The notes below the pieces were generated by a model, which had not been told where the DNA came from, did no database searches, and saw only the letters and a list, made by a program, of their open reading frames with translations. From the NCBI RefSeq assembly GCF_028737255.1, contig NZ_JAQZAN010000021.1, positions 1-64,000 on the forward strand: a stretch of 64,000 bases of DNA. The letters are read 5' to 3'. Below are positions 55,989 through 64,000 of this stretch, one piece after another. The position numbers were made by a program, and so were the translations under genes. The DNA comes from Actinomycetospora straminea. Its GTDB lineage: Bacteria; Actinomycetota; Actinomycetes; Mycobacteriales; Pseudonocardiaceae. How positions within the stretch are numbered: position 1 is the first letter of the stretch; the number at the start of each line of letters is the position of its first letter.

Positions 55989-58001
55989 ATGGACCGTGAC
56001 GACCCCGGTCCGTCCCGCCGCGACCCGGCCCGCCGCTTCGGGCCCTCCGCGGCCCGCCGCAGCCCCGGCCGCGCCGGTGGCCCGCCCCTCGACGACGACG
56101 GGTGGGGCCCCGCCCCCGACGACAGCGCCACCCACCCCGACCGCCGGCCCTCCGCCCGCGGCAACGGCAGCGCCCGCACCAACGGCAACGGCAAGGGTGA
56201 CGGCGCCGGTGCCCGCCTGCGCCGCCGCGACCTCGCCGAGCTCTCCGCCGTCCCCGCCGGGTCCCGCAAGGGCGCCAAGCGCGTGGCGGGCCCCGACGAC
56301 CTCCTCGGGCCGCCGCCCGAACGCCCCCGGCGCCCGGGGCCGCCCCGCGACCGCGACCCCCGCGACCGCGACCCCCGCGACCGCGACCCCCGCGACCGCG
56401 ATCCCCGCGACCGCGACCCCCGCGACCGCGATCGCCGCCCGTCCCGGGACCGACCCGACCGCGAGCGGGGCCGACCCGGCCCGCCCCCGCCCCGTCCCCC
56501 CGGCCGGCCGCGCCCGGTGCGCGAGCTGCCCGAGGGCGACGGGCGCCGGCCGATCGGCCGCTGGGTCCGCGTGGGCCTCGTCGTGCTCTCGGTGCTGGTC
56601 TTCGCGCTGTCGGGCACGGCGTGGGCGGCGCTGTCGGGCAGCGTCGGCGGCACGAGCGCGCTGGGCGACGGTCCGGTCGGCGACGCCGCGGACGGCGCCA
56701 CCGACATCCTCCTCGTCGGCGTCGACAGCCGCACCGACGCGCAGGGCCAGCCGCTGCCCGAGGAGGCGCTGCGCGAGCTGGGCGCCGGCGCCGCGGACGG
56801 CGTCGTCAACACCGACACGATGATCCTGGTCCGGGTGCCCAACGACGGCAGCCGCGCGGTCGCGTTCTCGGTCCCCCGCGACAGCTACGTCTCGATCCCC
56901 GGCGCGTTCCGCCGCGACAAGATCAACTCGGCGTACCCCGGCGCGAAGGCCGCCGAGGCGAACCGGCTGGTCCAGTCCGGCGTCACCGACCCGCGCGAGG
57001 TCGACGTCCGCTCGTCCGAGGCCGGCCGCCAGGAGCTGGTGCGCGCCGTGGCCGACCTCACCGGGCTGACCGTCGACCACTACGCCGAGGTCAACCTCAT
57101 GGGCTTCTACACGCTGACCAACGCCATCGGCGGCGTCGACGTGTGCCTCAAGAACCCCGTGGACGACGAGCTCTCCGGCGCCCGCTTCCCCGCCGGCCCG
57201 CGCACGGTCGCCGGCCACGACGCCCTCGCCTTCGTCCGCCAGCGCCACGGGCTGCCCAACGGCGACCTCGACCGCATCCGCCGCCAGCAGGCGTTCCTCG
57301 CGTCGATGTCGCGCAAGGTGCTCTCCAGCGGCACGCTCGCCGACCCGCTCACCCTCGGTCGCCTGCTCGAGGCCGTGCAGCAGTCGGTGGTGCTCGACGG
57401 CGGGTGGGACCTGCTGCGCTTCGGCCAGCAGATGCAGGACGTCAGCGCCGGCGCCGTCGCGTTCCTCACCATCCCCACCAACGGCACGCGCAACGTCGAC
57501 GGGCGCGGCGAGGTCCTCGACGTCGACCCGACCGCCGTGCAGCGCTTCGTCGCCGACGCCATCGGGCCCGAGGACTCCGCGGACGCCAACGAGGACGGCC
57601 CCGCGCCCGCGACCATCCCGGTCGACGTCCGGAACGCCTCCGACGCCGAGGGGGCCGCTGCGCGGGTCGTCGCCGTGCTCTCCGCGCAGGGCTACGCCCG
57701 GGCCGTCGCCGGCAACGCCGAGGCCCCGGCCCCGCGCTCCGAGGTGCTGTTCGGGCCGGCGGGCGACGGGGCCGGCGCGCGCGTCGCCCGCAGCCTCGAC
57801 GACCTGCCCGCCCGCTTCGACCCCACCGTCCCGCCGAACACCGTGCGCGTCCTGCTCGGCGCCGACTACGACGGACCCGGCGCCGCGCGCACCCCGCCCC
57901 CGGCCACGGGCGCGACGGGCGGGCTGATCGGGACCGAGGTCGTGCCCGTCGCACCGCCCCAGCCGGCGATCACCGCCCAGGGCGTCCCCTGCATCGACTA
58001 G
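55989..58001 (+). CDS. LCP-family (LytR-CpsA-Psr) cell wall ligase
   Basis: LCP enzymes attach arabinogalactan or other glycopolymers to peptidoglycan, using lipid-linked precursors. The first ~190 residues are cytoplasmic and low-complexity, including six RDRDP-type repeats. One membrane helix (VGLVVLSVLVFALSGTAWAA) follows. The LCP domain starts at ILLVGVDSRTDAQG, with DTMILVRV, AVAFSVPRDSYVSIPG and the lipid-site Arg motif FVRQRHGLPNGDLDRIRRQQ. A LytR_C domain (PVDVRNASDAEGAAA onward) ends the protein. ATG 55989 is preceded by AGGGAGG. 670 residues. Position matches Rv3267. Confidence 0.93.
   Translation: MDRDDPGPSRRDPARRFGPSAARRSPGRAGGPPLDDDGWGPAPDDSATHPDRRPSARGNGSARTNGNGKGDGAGARLRRRDLAELSAVPAGSRKGAKRVAGPDDLLGPPPERPRRPGPPRDRDPRDRDPRDRDPRDRDPRDRDPRDRDRRPSRDRPDRERGRPGPPPPRPPGRPRPVRELPEGDGRRPIGRWVRVGLVVLSVLVFALSGTAWAALSGSVGGTSALGDGPVGDAADGATDILLVGVDSRTDAQGQPLPEEALRELGAGAADGVVNTDTMILVRVPNDGSRAVAFSVPRDSYVSIPGAFRRDKINSAYPGAKAAEANRLVQSGVTDPREVDVRSSEAGRQELVRAVADLTGLTVDHYAEVNLMGFYTLTNAIGGVDVCLKNPVDDELSGARFPAGPRTVAGHDALAFVRQRHGLPNGDLDRIRRQQAFLASMSRKVLSSGTLADPLTLGRLLEAVQQSVVLDGGWDLLRFGQQMQDVSAGAVAFLTIPTNGTRNVDGRGEVLDVDPTAVQRFVADAIGPEDSADANEDGPAPATIPVDVRNASDAEGAAARVVAVLSAQGYARAVAGNAEAPAPRSEVLFGPAGDGAGARVARSLDDLPARFDPTVPPNTVRVLLGADYDGPGAARTPPPATGATGGLIGTEVVPVAPPQPAITAQGVPCID
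56346..56435 (+). repeat. six 15-bp tandem coding repeats (RDRDP)
   Basis: Six in-frame copies of CGCGACCGCGACCCC, the last with changes, encode alternating Arg-Asp-Arg-Asp-Pro in the cytoplasmic tail of the LCP protein. Copies 1-5 differ at one or two bases at most. Confidence 0.9.
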
Positions 58002-58122
58002 CCGGCCGCGCCGCGGAGATGCCGCCGGTACTCCCCCTCGGGGCGCCGAGCTCGACGTCGCGCGGGGTCGACCGATCTGCGGCGCGTTCCGGTGATCGGC
58101 GCCCGTGGGAGAGTCGGCGCCG

Positions 58123-58836
58123 ATGACCGTCACCGACGCGCTGCTCGCCCCGTGGCTCGCGGGCGACCCGGCCCGCCCGCTGATCACCTTCTACGACGAC
58201 GCCACCGGCGAGCGGATCGAGCTCTCCGGCGCCACCTTCGGCAACTGGGTCGCGAAGACCGCGAACCTCCTGCGCGACGAGTGCGACGTCGAGCCCGGCA
58301 CCCCGGTCGCCGTGCTGCTGCCGGCGCACTGGCAGACGGCGGCGGCCCTGTGCGCGGTGTGGGCCTGCGGGGCCGAGGTGGTCGCCGAGGCCACGGGCGC
58401 CGAGGTCGCCCTCGCCGACGCCGAGCACCTCGAGGCCGCGGGCGCCGCGGGGCTCGTCGTCGGCTTCAGCCTCGACGCGTTCGGCCAGGGGCTCGGGGAC
58501 GCGCTGCCCCGGGGCGCGGTCGACTACGCCACCGAGGTGCGCGTGCACGGCGACCACTTCGACCCGCTCACCCCGATCGGCGACGACGCCCCCGCGCTGG
58601 CGGGGGCCGACGTCGCGACGGTGGTCGCCGCCGCGCGCGAGCGCGCCGCCGAGCTCGGGCTCGGTGCGGGCGACCGGGTGCTCTCCACCGCGTCGTGGCC
58701 GCTCGCGACCACCGGCGGCCTCGTCGACGGCTTCCTCGCCGTGCTCGCCGCGGGCGCCTCGCTGGTGCAGGTGCGCCACCCCGCCGGCGACCAGGAGCGG
58801 CGCGCCGGCACGGAGAAGGTCACACGCATCCTGTGA
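58123..58836 (+). CDS. TIGR03089 family protein (truncated AMP-binding-like)
   Basis: A 237-residue protein of the conserved actinobacterial TIGR03089 family (Rv3268-type). It resembles the N-terminal part of AMP-forming ligases: FYDDATGERIELSGATFGNWVAKTANLL and PVAVLLPAHWQTAAALCAVWACGAEVV; the core AMP-binding signature is absent, so it is unlikely to activate acids. The ATG at 58123 is taken; GGGAGAG lies about 10 bases upstream. Its stop overlaps the SGNH hydrolase start (GTGA). Role unknown. Confidence 0.85.
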   Translation: MTVTDALLAPWLAGDPARPLITFYDDATGERIELSGATFGNWVAKTANLLRDECDVEPGTPVAVLLPAHWQTAAALCAVWACGAEVVAEATGAEVALADAEHLEAAGAAGLVVGFSLDAFGQGLGDALPRGAVDYATEVRVHGDHFDPLTPIGDDAPALAGADVATVVAAARERAAELGLGAGDRVLSTASWPLATTGGLVDGFLAVLAAGASLVQVRHPAGDQERRAGTEKVTRIL

Positions 58837-60005
58837 CCACCCCGCACCGCACCGCCGCGATCACCACCGGGATCACCGCCGACCTGGTCCGCGGCGCCGT
58901 CGAGCTGGAGCGCACCGAGCACGGCGTCCTCCCCCACCGCCTGCCCGCCCGGGCCCGCGCGCAGGGCGACACCCAGATCGCCATGGCCGAGGCCCAGCCG
59001 TCGGGCGTGCGGATCGTCGTGCACACCCGGGCGACGGTGCTGGAGCTGGACACGCTGCGCACGCGCGTCGGCTACGTCGGCATGCCGCTGCGCCCGGACG
59101 GCGTCTACGACCTGCGCGTCGACGGCGAGCTCGTCGCGCAGAGCGGCACCTCGGGCGGGAAGGTGCTGCGCCTCGACCCGGCCACCGGCGGCGCGCAGAC
59201 CGAGCCCGGACCGGTCGGCACCGTGCGCTTCGACGGCCTCGCCGACCGCGACAAGCTCGTCGAGGTCTGGCTCCCGCACACCGAGATCACCGAGCTGGTC
59301 GCCCTGCGCTCCGACGCCCCGCTCACCGCCGCACCGACCGGTGGCCGCCGGGTCTGGCTGCACCACGGCAGCTCGATCAGCCACGGCTCGAACGCGGCGA
59401 GCCCGTCGACGACCTGGCCCGCCCTGGCCGCGGCGGAGGCCGGCGTCGAGCTGGTCAACCTCGGCTTCGGCGGCAGCGCGCTGCTCGACCCGTTCACCGC
59501 CCGCGCGATCCGCGACACCCCGGCCGACGTGATCAGCCTCAAGATCGGCATCAACCTCGTCAACGCCGACCTCCTGCGCCGCCGCGCGCTCGGGCCCGCG
59601 GTGCACGGGTTCCTCGACACGATCCGTGAGGGCCGCCCGACGACGCCGCTGCTGGTCGTCTCGGCGATCCTCTGCCCGATCCACGAGGAGACCCCGGGCC
59701 CCGGCGCCGTGGACGTCACCGACGAGGGCACGCTGCGCTTCCGCGCCACCGGCGACCCCGCCGACGTCGCCGCCGGGCGGCTGACGCTGCAGGTCGTCCG
59801 CGAGGAGCTCGCGCGCGTCGTCGCGCAGCGGGCTCCCGACGACCCGCACCTGCACCACCTCGACGGCCGGGAGCTCTACGGCGAGGCCGACGCCGCCGAG
59901 CTGCCCCTGCCCGACCGGCTGCACCCCGACCCCGAAACCCACCGGCTCGTCGCCGGGCGCTTCGCCGCCCACGCCTTCGCCCCGGGCGGGCCGCTCGCCG
60001 GCTGA
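58833..60005 (+). CDS. SGNH/GDSL-family hydrolase
   Basis: Block I is HHGSSISHGSNA near residue 170 with the nucleophile Ser; block II NLGFGGSALLDP near 208; block III SLKIGINLVNAD near 230; and the C-terminal Asp-His lies in PDRLHPDPETH near 370. The N-terminal ~140 residues are a beta-rich domain. The length is 390. No signal peptide is visible. It may be an esterase or acetyl-hydrolase; substrate unknown. Translationally coupled to the TIGR03089 protein through a four-base overlap. Confidence 0.88.
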   Translation: MTTPHRTAAITTGITADLVRGAVELERTEHGVLPHRLPARARAQGDTQIAMAEAQPSGVRIVVHTRATVLELDTLRTRVGYVGMPLRPDGVYDLRVDGELVAQSGTSGGKVLRLDPATGGAQTEPGPVGTVRFDGLADRDKLVEVWLPHTEITELVALRSDAPLTAAPTGGRRVWLHHGSSISHGSNAASPSTTWPALAAAEAGVELVNLGFGGSALLDPFTARAIRDTPADVISLKIGINLVNADLLRRRALGPAVHGFLDTIREGRPTTPLLVVSAILCPIHEETPGPGAVDVTDEGTLRFRATGDPADVAAGRLTLQVVREELARVVAQRAPDDPHLHHLDGRELYGEADAAELPLPDRLHPDPETHRLVAGRFAAHAFAPGGPLAG

Positions 60006-60032
60006 GCCGGAACAGACGTCGCACCCCGGAAC

Positions 60033-60083
60033 GAGCGAACGACGCCCTCGCTGCGTCGGGGGCAGCGAGGGCGTCGTTCGCTC
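60033..60083. terminator. bidirectional terminator between SGNH and DUF805 genes
   Basis: A perfect 22-bp stem (60033-60054 with 60062-60083) and 7-base loop, between convergent stops. The 15 bases at 60025-60039 are identical to 27452-27466 at the ahcY terminator. Confidence 0.92.
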
Positions 60084-60116
60084 GGTCAGGGGCTCAGGAA
60101 CTCAGGGGCCCTCCCG

Positions 60117-60725
<609 letters not shown>

Positions 60726-60727
60726 TC

Positions 60728-60800
60728 ACGGAGCGTGGGGCGGGGCCGCGTCCGCCGCGGTCCCTGTCGCCCGGGTAGGCTAGCGATCCACACGCTCCGT
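60728..60800 (-). promoter_or_regulatory. promoter region of the DUF805 gene with flanking inverted decamers
   Basis: ACGGAGCGTG (60728-60737) and its exact inverse CACGCTCCGT (60791-60800) flank a minus-strand TAGCCT (60782-60777), a likely -10 box. The left copy adjoins the ribosome site. The pair could be an operator for a regulator not in the window. Confidence 0.4.
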
Positions 60801-60819
60801 AAGCAGTACCCCGAACGGG

Positions 60820-61974
60820 TTACTTCTTCAGCAGGGCCCGCGCCATGACCATCCGCTGGATCTGGTTGGTGCCCTCGTAGATCTGCGTGATCTTGGCGTC
60901 GCGCATCATCCGCTCGGCCGGGAAGTCGACCGTGTAGCCGGCACCGCCGAAGATCTGCACCGCGTCCGTGGTCACCGACATCGCCGTGTCGGAGGCGAAG
61001 CACTTCGACGCCGAGGCGATGAGGCCCATCTCCTCGCCGCGCTCGGCCCGCGCCGCGGCCGCGTAGACGAGGTGGCGGGCGGCCTCGGTGTTCATGGCCA
61101 TGTCGGCGAGCATGAACTGCAGGCCCTGGAAGTCGGCGATCGCCTTGCCGAACTGGTGGCGCTCGCGCGCGTAGTCGACGGCCGCGTCCAGGGCGCCCTG
61201 CGCGATGCCGACGGCCTGCGCGCCGATGGTCGGGCGGGTGTGGTCGAGGGTCGCGAACGCCGTCTTCAGCCCGGTACCGGGCTCGCCGATGATGCGGTCG
61301 CCCGGGATGCGGCAGTTCTCGAAGTAGATCTCGGTGGTCGGCGAGCCCTTGATGCCGAGCTTGTGCTCCTTCGGCCCGACCGAGAAACCCGGGTCGTCGG
61401 AGTGCACCACGAACGCCGAGATCCCGTTGGCGCCCTTGTCCGGGTCGGTCTTCGCCATGACCGTGTACCAGTCGGAGATGCCGCCGTTGGTGATCCAGCA
61501 CTTGGTGCCGTTGAGCACCCAGTCGTCCCCGTCCCGGTGGGCCCGGGTGCGCATCGAGACGGTGTCCGACCCGGCCTCGCGCTCCGAGAGCGCGTAGCTG
61601 ATCATCGACTGCCCCGACGCGATCGTCGGCAGCACCTGCTGCTTCAGCTCCTCGGAGCCGGACAGGATGATCGGCATCGAGCCCAGCTTGTTCACGGCCG
61701 GGATCAGCGAGGCCGACGCGTCGACCCGCGCGACCTCCTCGATGACCATGCAGGCCACGATCGAGTCGGCGCCCTCACCCCCGTACTGCTCGGGGATGTG
61801 GATGGCGTGGAAGCCGTTCTGCGTCAGCGCGGTGCGGGCCTCGGTGGGGAACCGCGCCTGCTGGTCGACCTCCGCGGCGTACGGGGCGATCTCCTTCTCC
61901 GCGAGGGCTCGGATCGACTCCCGCAGCGCGTCGCGCTCCTCGCCGAGGCTGTACAGGTCGAAATCCGGATCCAC
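60820..61974 (-). CDS. fadE25: acyl-CoA dehydrogenase (FadE25-type)
   Basis: First step of beta-oxidation or branched-chain acyl oxidation. Motifs: YGGEGADSIVACMVIEEVAR near residue 66, YALSEREAGSDTVSMRTRA near 126, WITNGGISDWYTVMAK near 155, RHQFGKAIADFQG near 268, and the catalytic region QIYEGTNQIQRMVMARALL at the end, with the Glu base. GTG at 61974 is chosen because GGAGGG lies 5 bases upstream. 384 residues. Position relative to LCP and Rv3268-type genes is as in mycobacteria (Rv3274c). Confidence 0.93.
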   Translation of the reverse strand: MDPDFDLYSLGEERDALRESIRALAEKEIAPYAAEVDQQARFPTEARTALTQNGFHAIHIPEQYGGEGADSIVACMVIEEVARVDASASLIPAVNKLGSMPIILSGSEELKQQVLPTIASGQSMISYALSEREAGSDTVSMRTRAHRDGDDWVLNGTKCWITNGGISDWYTVMAKTDPDKGANGISAFVVHSDDPGFSVGPKEHKLGIKGSPTTEIYFENCRIPGDRIIGEPGTGLKTAFATLDHTRPTIGAQAVGIAQGALDAAVDYARERHQFGKAIADFQGLQFMLADMAMNTEAARHLVYAAAARAERGEEMGLIASASKCFASDTAMSVTTDAVQIFGGAGYTVDFPAERMMRDAKITQIYEGTNQIQRMVMARALLKK

Positions 61975-62085
61975 GACGTCCCTCCACACCACTGGCCCAC
62001 GCCCCTGACGGCACTGCGCCATCACGGTACTCGGACGTCCTACCGTCGCGGGACCTCGCGGCCCCGCCGCCGGGTGTGGGCCTGG

Positions 62086-63366
62086 CTACCCCCGGTCGCC
62101 CGTCAGCGGGCTCGACGTGGGTGACCGGCGCGCGAACGCCGGCGCGCGCTCGGGCCGCAGCCCCACCCCGATCAGGTAGGCCGGCACCACCGTCAGACGG
62201 GGGAACCGCGCGAGCAGGCGACGGATCGGCGCGGGCGGGCCGCCGCGGCGCCCGGCCAGGACCGGCACCACGAGCCCGCGATGCATGAGCCGCTGGACCG
62301 TCTGCACCGCGATCGTCGGCAGCAGGCGCCGGCGCCGCACGGCGTCGAGCTCGTCGGGCGTCACCCGGGGGCCGCCCTCCTGGTCGCGGAGCAGCGGTGC
62401 GGCGAGCAGGGTCGCCGCCGCGACGGCGTCCTGGACCGCGAGGTTGATGCCGACCCCGCCGACCGGCGACATCGCGTGCGCGGCGTCGCCGAGGCAGAGC
62501 AGCCCGTCGACGTGCCAGCGCTGCAGCCGGTCCAGACGGACGTCGAGGTGCTTGACGTCGTCCATGCTCGCCAGGGCGTCGACGCGGTCGGCGAAGTCGG
62601 GGGCGAGCTCGGCGATGTCGGCGCGGAACGCCTCGATGCCGCGGGCGCGCAGCTCGGCGTCCCGGCCCTTGGGCCCGAGGTAGGCGATCTGGAAGTACCC
62701 CTCCCGCGGGATGACGACGGCCAGGCGCCCCTGGCTCATGCGCGGGGTGAGGCCCGGCGACCCGTCCTCGGGACGGCGCGGGAGGCGGAACCACCAGGCG
62801 TCCATGGGCACCGGGAACTCGACGACCCGCAGCCCCGCCTGCGCCCGCGCGGTGGAGCCGCGCCCGTCGCAGGCGACGGTGAGGTCCGCGGCGATCTCGC
62901 CCTCGGCCCCGTCGGCGGTCCGGTACGCGACCCCGGTGACCCGGCCGTCCGCGTCGCGGCGCAGCTCGGTGACCTCGGTGTCCATCCGCAGCGTGAACGC
63001 CGGCTCCGCCGCACCCGCGTCGGCGAGCAGGTCGAGCAGATCCCACTGCGGGACCATCGCGATGTAGGGGTGCTTGACGCGCCCGGCGAGGCGGCGCAGG
63101 TCGCCGACGACCAGCGTCTCGTCGCGGTCGACCGGGAACGCGACCCGGTCGAGGCGGCTCTGCGGCAGCGCGGCGAACCGCTCGCCGAGACCCAGCTCGT
63201 CGAGCAGGTCGAGCGTCGTCGGGTGGACCGTGTCGCCGCGGAAGTCGCGCAGGAAGTCCGCGTGCTTCTCCAGCACCGTGACCTCGACCCCGGCCCGGGC
63301 GAGCAGCAGGCCCAGCACCATCCCGGCCGGCCCGCCCCCGACCACACAGCACGTCGTCCGCTCCAT
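62086..63366 (-). CDS. FAD-dependent monooxygenase (UbiH/PHBH-like)
   Basis: The protein opens with the ADP-binding CVVGGGPAGMVLGLLLARAG, has VACDGRGSTARAQAGL (DG motif) near residue 172 and LCLGDAAHAMSPVGGVGINLAVQD near residue 285, the group A flavin hydroxylase pattern. 426 residues, ATG 63366 preceded by GAGGTGGGG. Substrate is probably aromatic or a polyketide-like ring; unknown. It is divergent from a TetR gene, with two matching operators in between, so substrate-induced derepression is likely. Confidence 0.92.
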   Translation of the reverse strand: MERTTCCVVGGGPAGMVLGLLLARAGVEVTVLEKHADFLRDFRGDTVHPTTLDLLDELGLGERFAALPQSRLDRVAFPVDRDETLVVGDLRRLAGRVKHPYIAMVPQWDLLDLLADAGAAEPAFTLRMDTEVTELRRDADGRVTGVAYRTADGAEGEIAADLTVACDGRGSTARAQAGLRVVEFPVPMDAWWFRLPRRPEDGSPGLTPRMSQGRLAVVIPREGYFQIAYLGPKGRDAELRARGIEAFRADIAELAPDFADRVDALASMDDVKHLDVRLDRLQRWHVDGLLCLGDAAHAMSPVGGVGINLAVQDAVAAATLLAAPLLRDQEGGPRVTPDELDAVRRRRLLPTIAVQTVQRLMHRGLVVPVLAGRRGGPPAPIRRLLARFPRLTVVPAYLIGVGLRPERAPAFARRSPTSSPLTGDRG

Positions 63367-63386
63367 CGTCCCCACCTCCAGCGATC

Positions 63387-63400
63387 TCAACGCCTGTTGA
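63387..63400. promoter_or_regulatory. TetR operator 1 (TCAAC-N4-GTTGA)
   Basis: A perfect inverted repeat with spacer GCCT, 21 bases upstream of the monooxygenase ATG. It shares both half-sites and spacing with operator 2. Confidence 0.7.
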
Positions 63401-63430
63401 ATACGAGTGTGGACCCGTCGCCCGCAGAAA

Positions 63431-63444
63431 TCAACGGTTGTTGA
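63431..63444. promoter_or_regulatory. TetR operator 2 (TCAAC-N4-GTTGA)
   Basis: Same half-sites and spacer length (GGTT), centred 44 bases from operator 1 (about four helical turns) and ending just before the -10 box of the TetR gene. Confidence 0.7.
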
Positions 63445-63446
63445 AC

Positions 63447-63452
63447 TAGGAT
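63447..63452 (+). promoter_or_regulatory. -10 box (TAGGAT), leaderless tetR transcript
   Basis: TAGGAT ends 6 bases before the GTG at 63459, so the transcription start would fall at or beside the start codon. Operator 2 touches this box, implying autorepression. Confidence 0.55.
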
Positions 63453-63458
63453 CGCGGC

Positions 63459-64000
63459 GTGGCCACCGACCCGACCCCGCGCGGACGCCGACCCGGCGAC
63501 TCCGGCACGCGGGACGCGATCCTCGACGCGGCGCGGGCGCGCTTCGCGGGCGAGGGCTTCCGGGCGGCGACGGTGCGGGCGATCGCCGGGGACGCGGGCG
63601 TCGACCCCGCGCTGGTCATGCACTACTTCGGCACCAAGCAGGCGCTGTTCGTCGCGGCGATGGAGTTCCCGCTCGACCCCGCCCAGGTCGTGCCGCGGCT
63701 GCTCGGGCCGGGGGTCGACGGGCTCGGCGAGCGGCTCGTCCGCTTCCTGCTCACGGTCATCGACGACCTGGGCGACGCCAACCCCATGCTCGGGCTCGTG
63801 CGCTCGGCCGTCGGGCACCCGGACGCCGCGCGGATGATGCGCGAGTTCCTCGGCGAGGCGATCCTCGACCGGCTCGCCGCCGCGGTCAGCGAGCACACGG
63901 GGGCCGACCGCCCCCGCCTGCGCGCCGACCTGTGCGCCTCGCAGGTGGTCGGGGTCCTCGTCGCCCGCCAGATCCTGGCGCTGCCCGAGCTCGCGGCCGC
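63459..64000 (+). CDS. TetR-family transcriptional regulator (partial, runs off window)
   Basis: The N-terminal domain is intact: GTRDAILDAARARFAGEGFRAATVRAIAGDAGVDPALVMHYFGTKQALF, clearly a TetR helix-turn-helix (shown in part: MHYFGTKQALF). A helical ligand-binding domain follows with RLVRFLLTVIDDLGD and GLVRSAVGHPDAARMMREFL, resembling the TetR_C_33-like group. At least 180 residues are visible and the stop lies beyond the window. It diverges from the FAD monooxygenase and should repress both via the TCAAC-N4-GTTGA pair. Confidence 0.92.
   Translation, partial: MATDPTPRGRRPGDSGTRDAILDAARARFAGEGFRAATVRAIAGDAGVDPALVMHYFGTKQALFVAAMEFPLDPAQVVPRLLGPGVDGLGERLVRFLLTVIDDLGDANPMLGLVRSAVGHPDAARMMREFLGEAILDRLAAAVSEHTGADRPRLRADLCASQVVGVLVARQILALPELAA

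Overview
The window is a very GC-rich (clearly above 70%) piece of an actinomycete chromosome with many GTG starts and few intergenic bases. Gene content and order follow, from memory, the Mycobacterium tuberculosis Rv3226-Rv3274 neighbourhood: SRAP, aroA, rsgA, an Rv3235-type gene, secA1, hpf, comF, lpqB-mtrB-mtrA-tmk, sahH, manA, Rv3256c-type, manB, Rv3258c/Rv3259-types, whiB2, fbiA-fbiB, manC, wbbL, rmlD, LCP, Rv3268-type and fadE25. The absence of mycobacterial mycolate genes, the DUF222-HNH gene and the overall style suggest Pseudonocardiales (Pseudonocardia/Actinomycetospora-like). This assignment is an inference.

Layout. 1-4.6 kb: alpha/beta hydrolase, SRAP, aroA-rsgA and a small P-loop kinase. 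4.6-12.5 kb is the accessory stretch: a photolyase-like protein with swapped domain order and a probable Fe-S cysteine set, a frameshifted FkbM remnant, a DUF5710-NERD protein, an ECF42-type sigma factor with DGPF and VOC proteins, a DUF222-HNH protein carrying a coding minisatellite, and an orphan membrane sensor domain. 12.6-15.5 kb: a lipid operon (WS/DGAT acyltransferase, patatin lipase, DUF6912). 15.5-22 kb: rRNA/tRNA methyltransferase, Rv3235-type protein, secA, hibernation factor, comF. 22-29 kb: tmk-mtrA-mtrB-lpqB with four-base overlaps, then ahcY. 29.5-34 kb: acyl-CoA synthetase, APC permease, CDF transporter. 34-39.7 kb: mannose metabolism. 39.7-48.9 kb: giant glycosyltransferase, whiB2, M50-like protease, F420 synthesis (fbiA-fbiB), Nudix and DNA glycosylase. 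48.9-58 kb: manC, wbbL, rmlD and an LCP ligase, all serving the arabinogalactan linker, interleaved with an MpaB oxygenase/TetR pair. 58-64 kb: TIGR03089 protein, SGNH hydrolase, DUF805 protein, acyl-CoA dehydrogenase, and a divergent FAD monooxygenase/TetR pair.

How the parts work together. Envelope building dominates: GDP-mannose supply (manA, manB, manC), the rhamnosyl linker (rmlD, wbbL) and its ligation (LCP), protein export (secA), and MtrAB-LpqB and WhiB2 control of growth and division. A second theme is lipid metabolism: WS/DGAT plus patatin, acyl-CoA synthetase and acyl-CoA dehydrogenase. The most informative regulatory signals are two identical TGTCGA-N17-CGTC promoters beside the ECF42 gene and a pair of TCAAC-N4-GTTGA operators in front of the last TetR gene. 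No tRNA, rRNA, CRISPR array, insertion sequence or prophage was seen.
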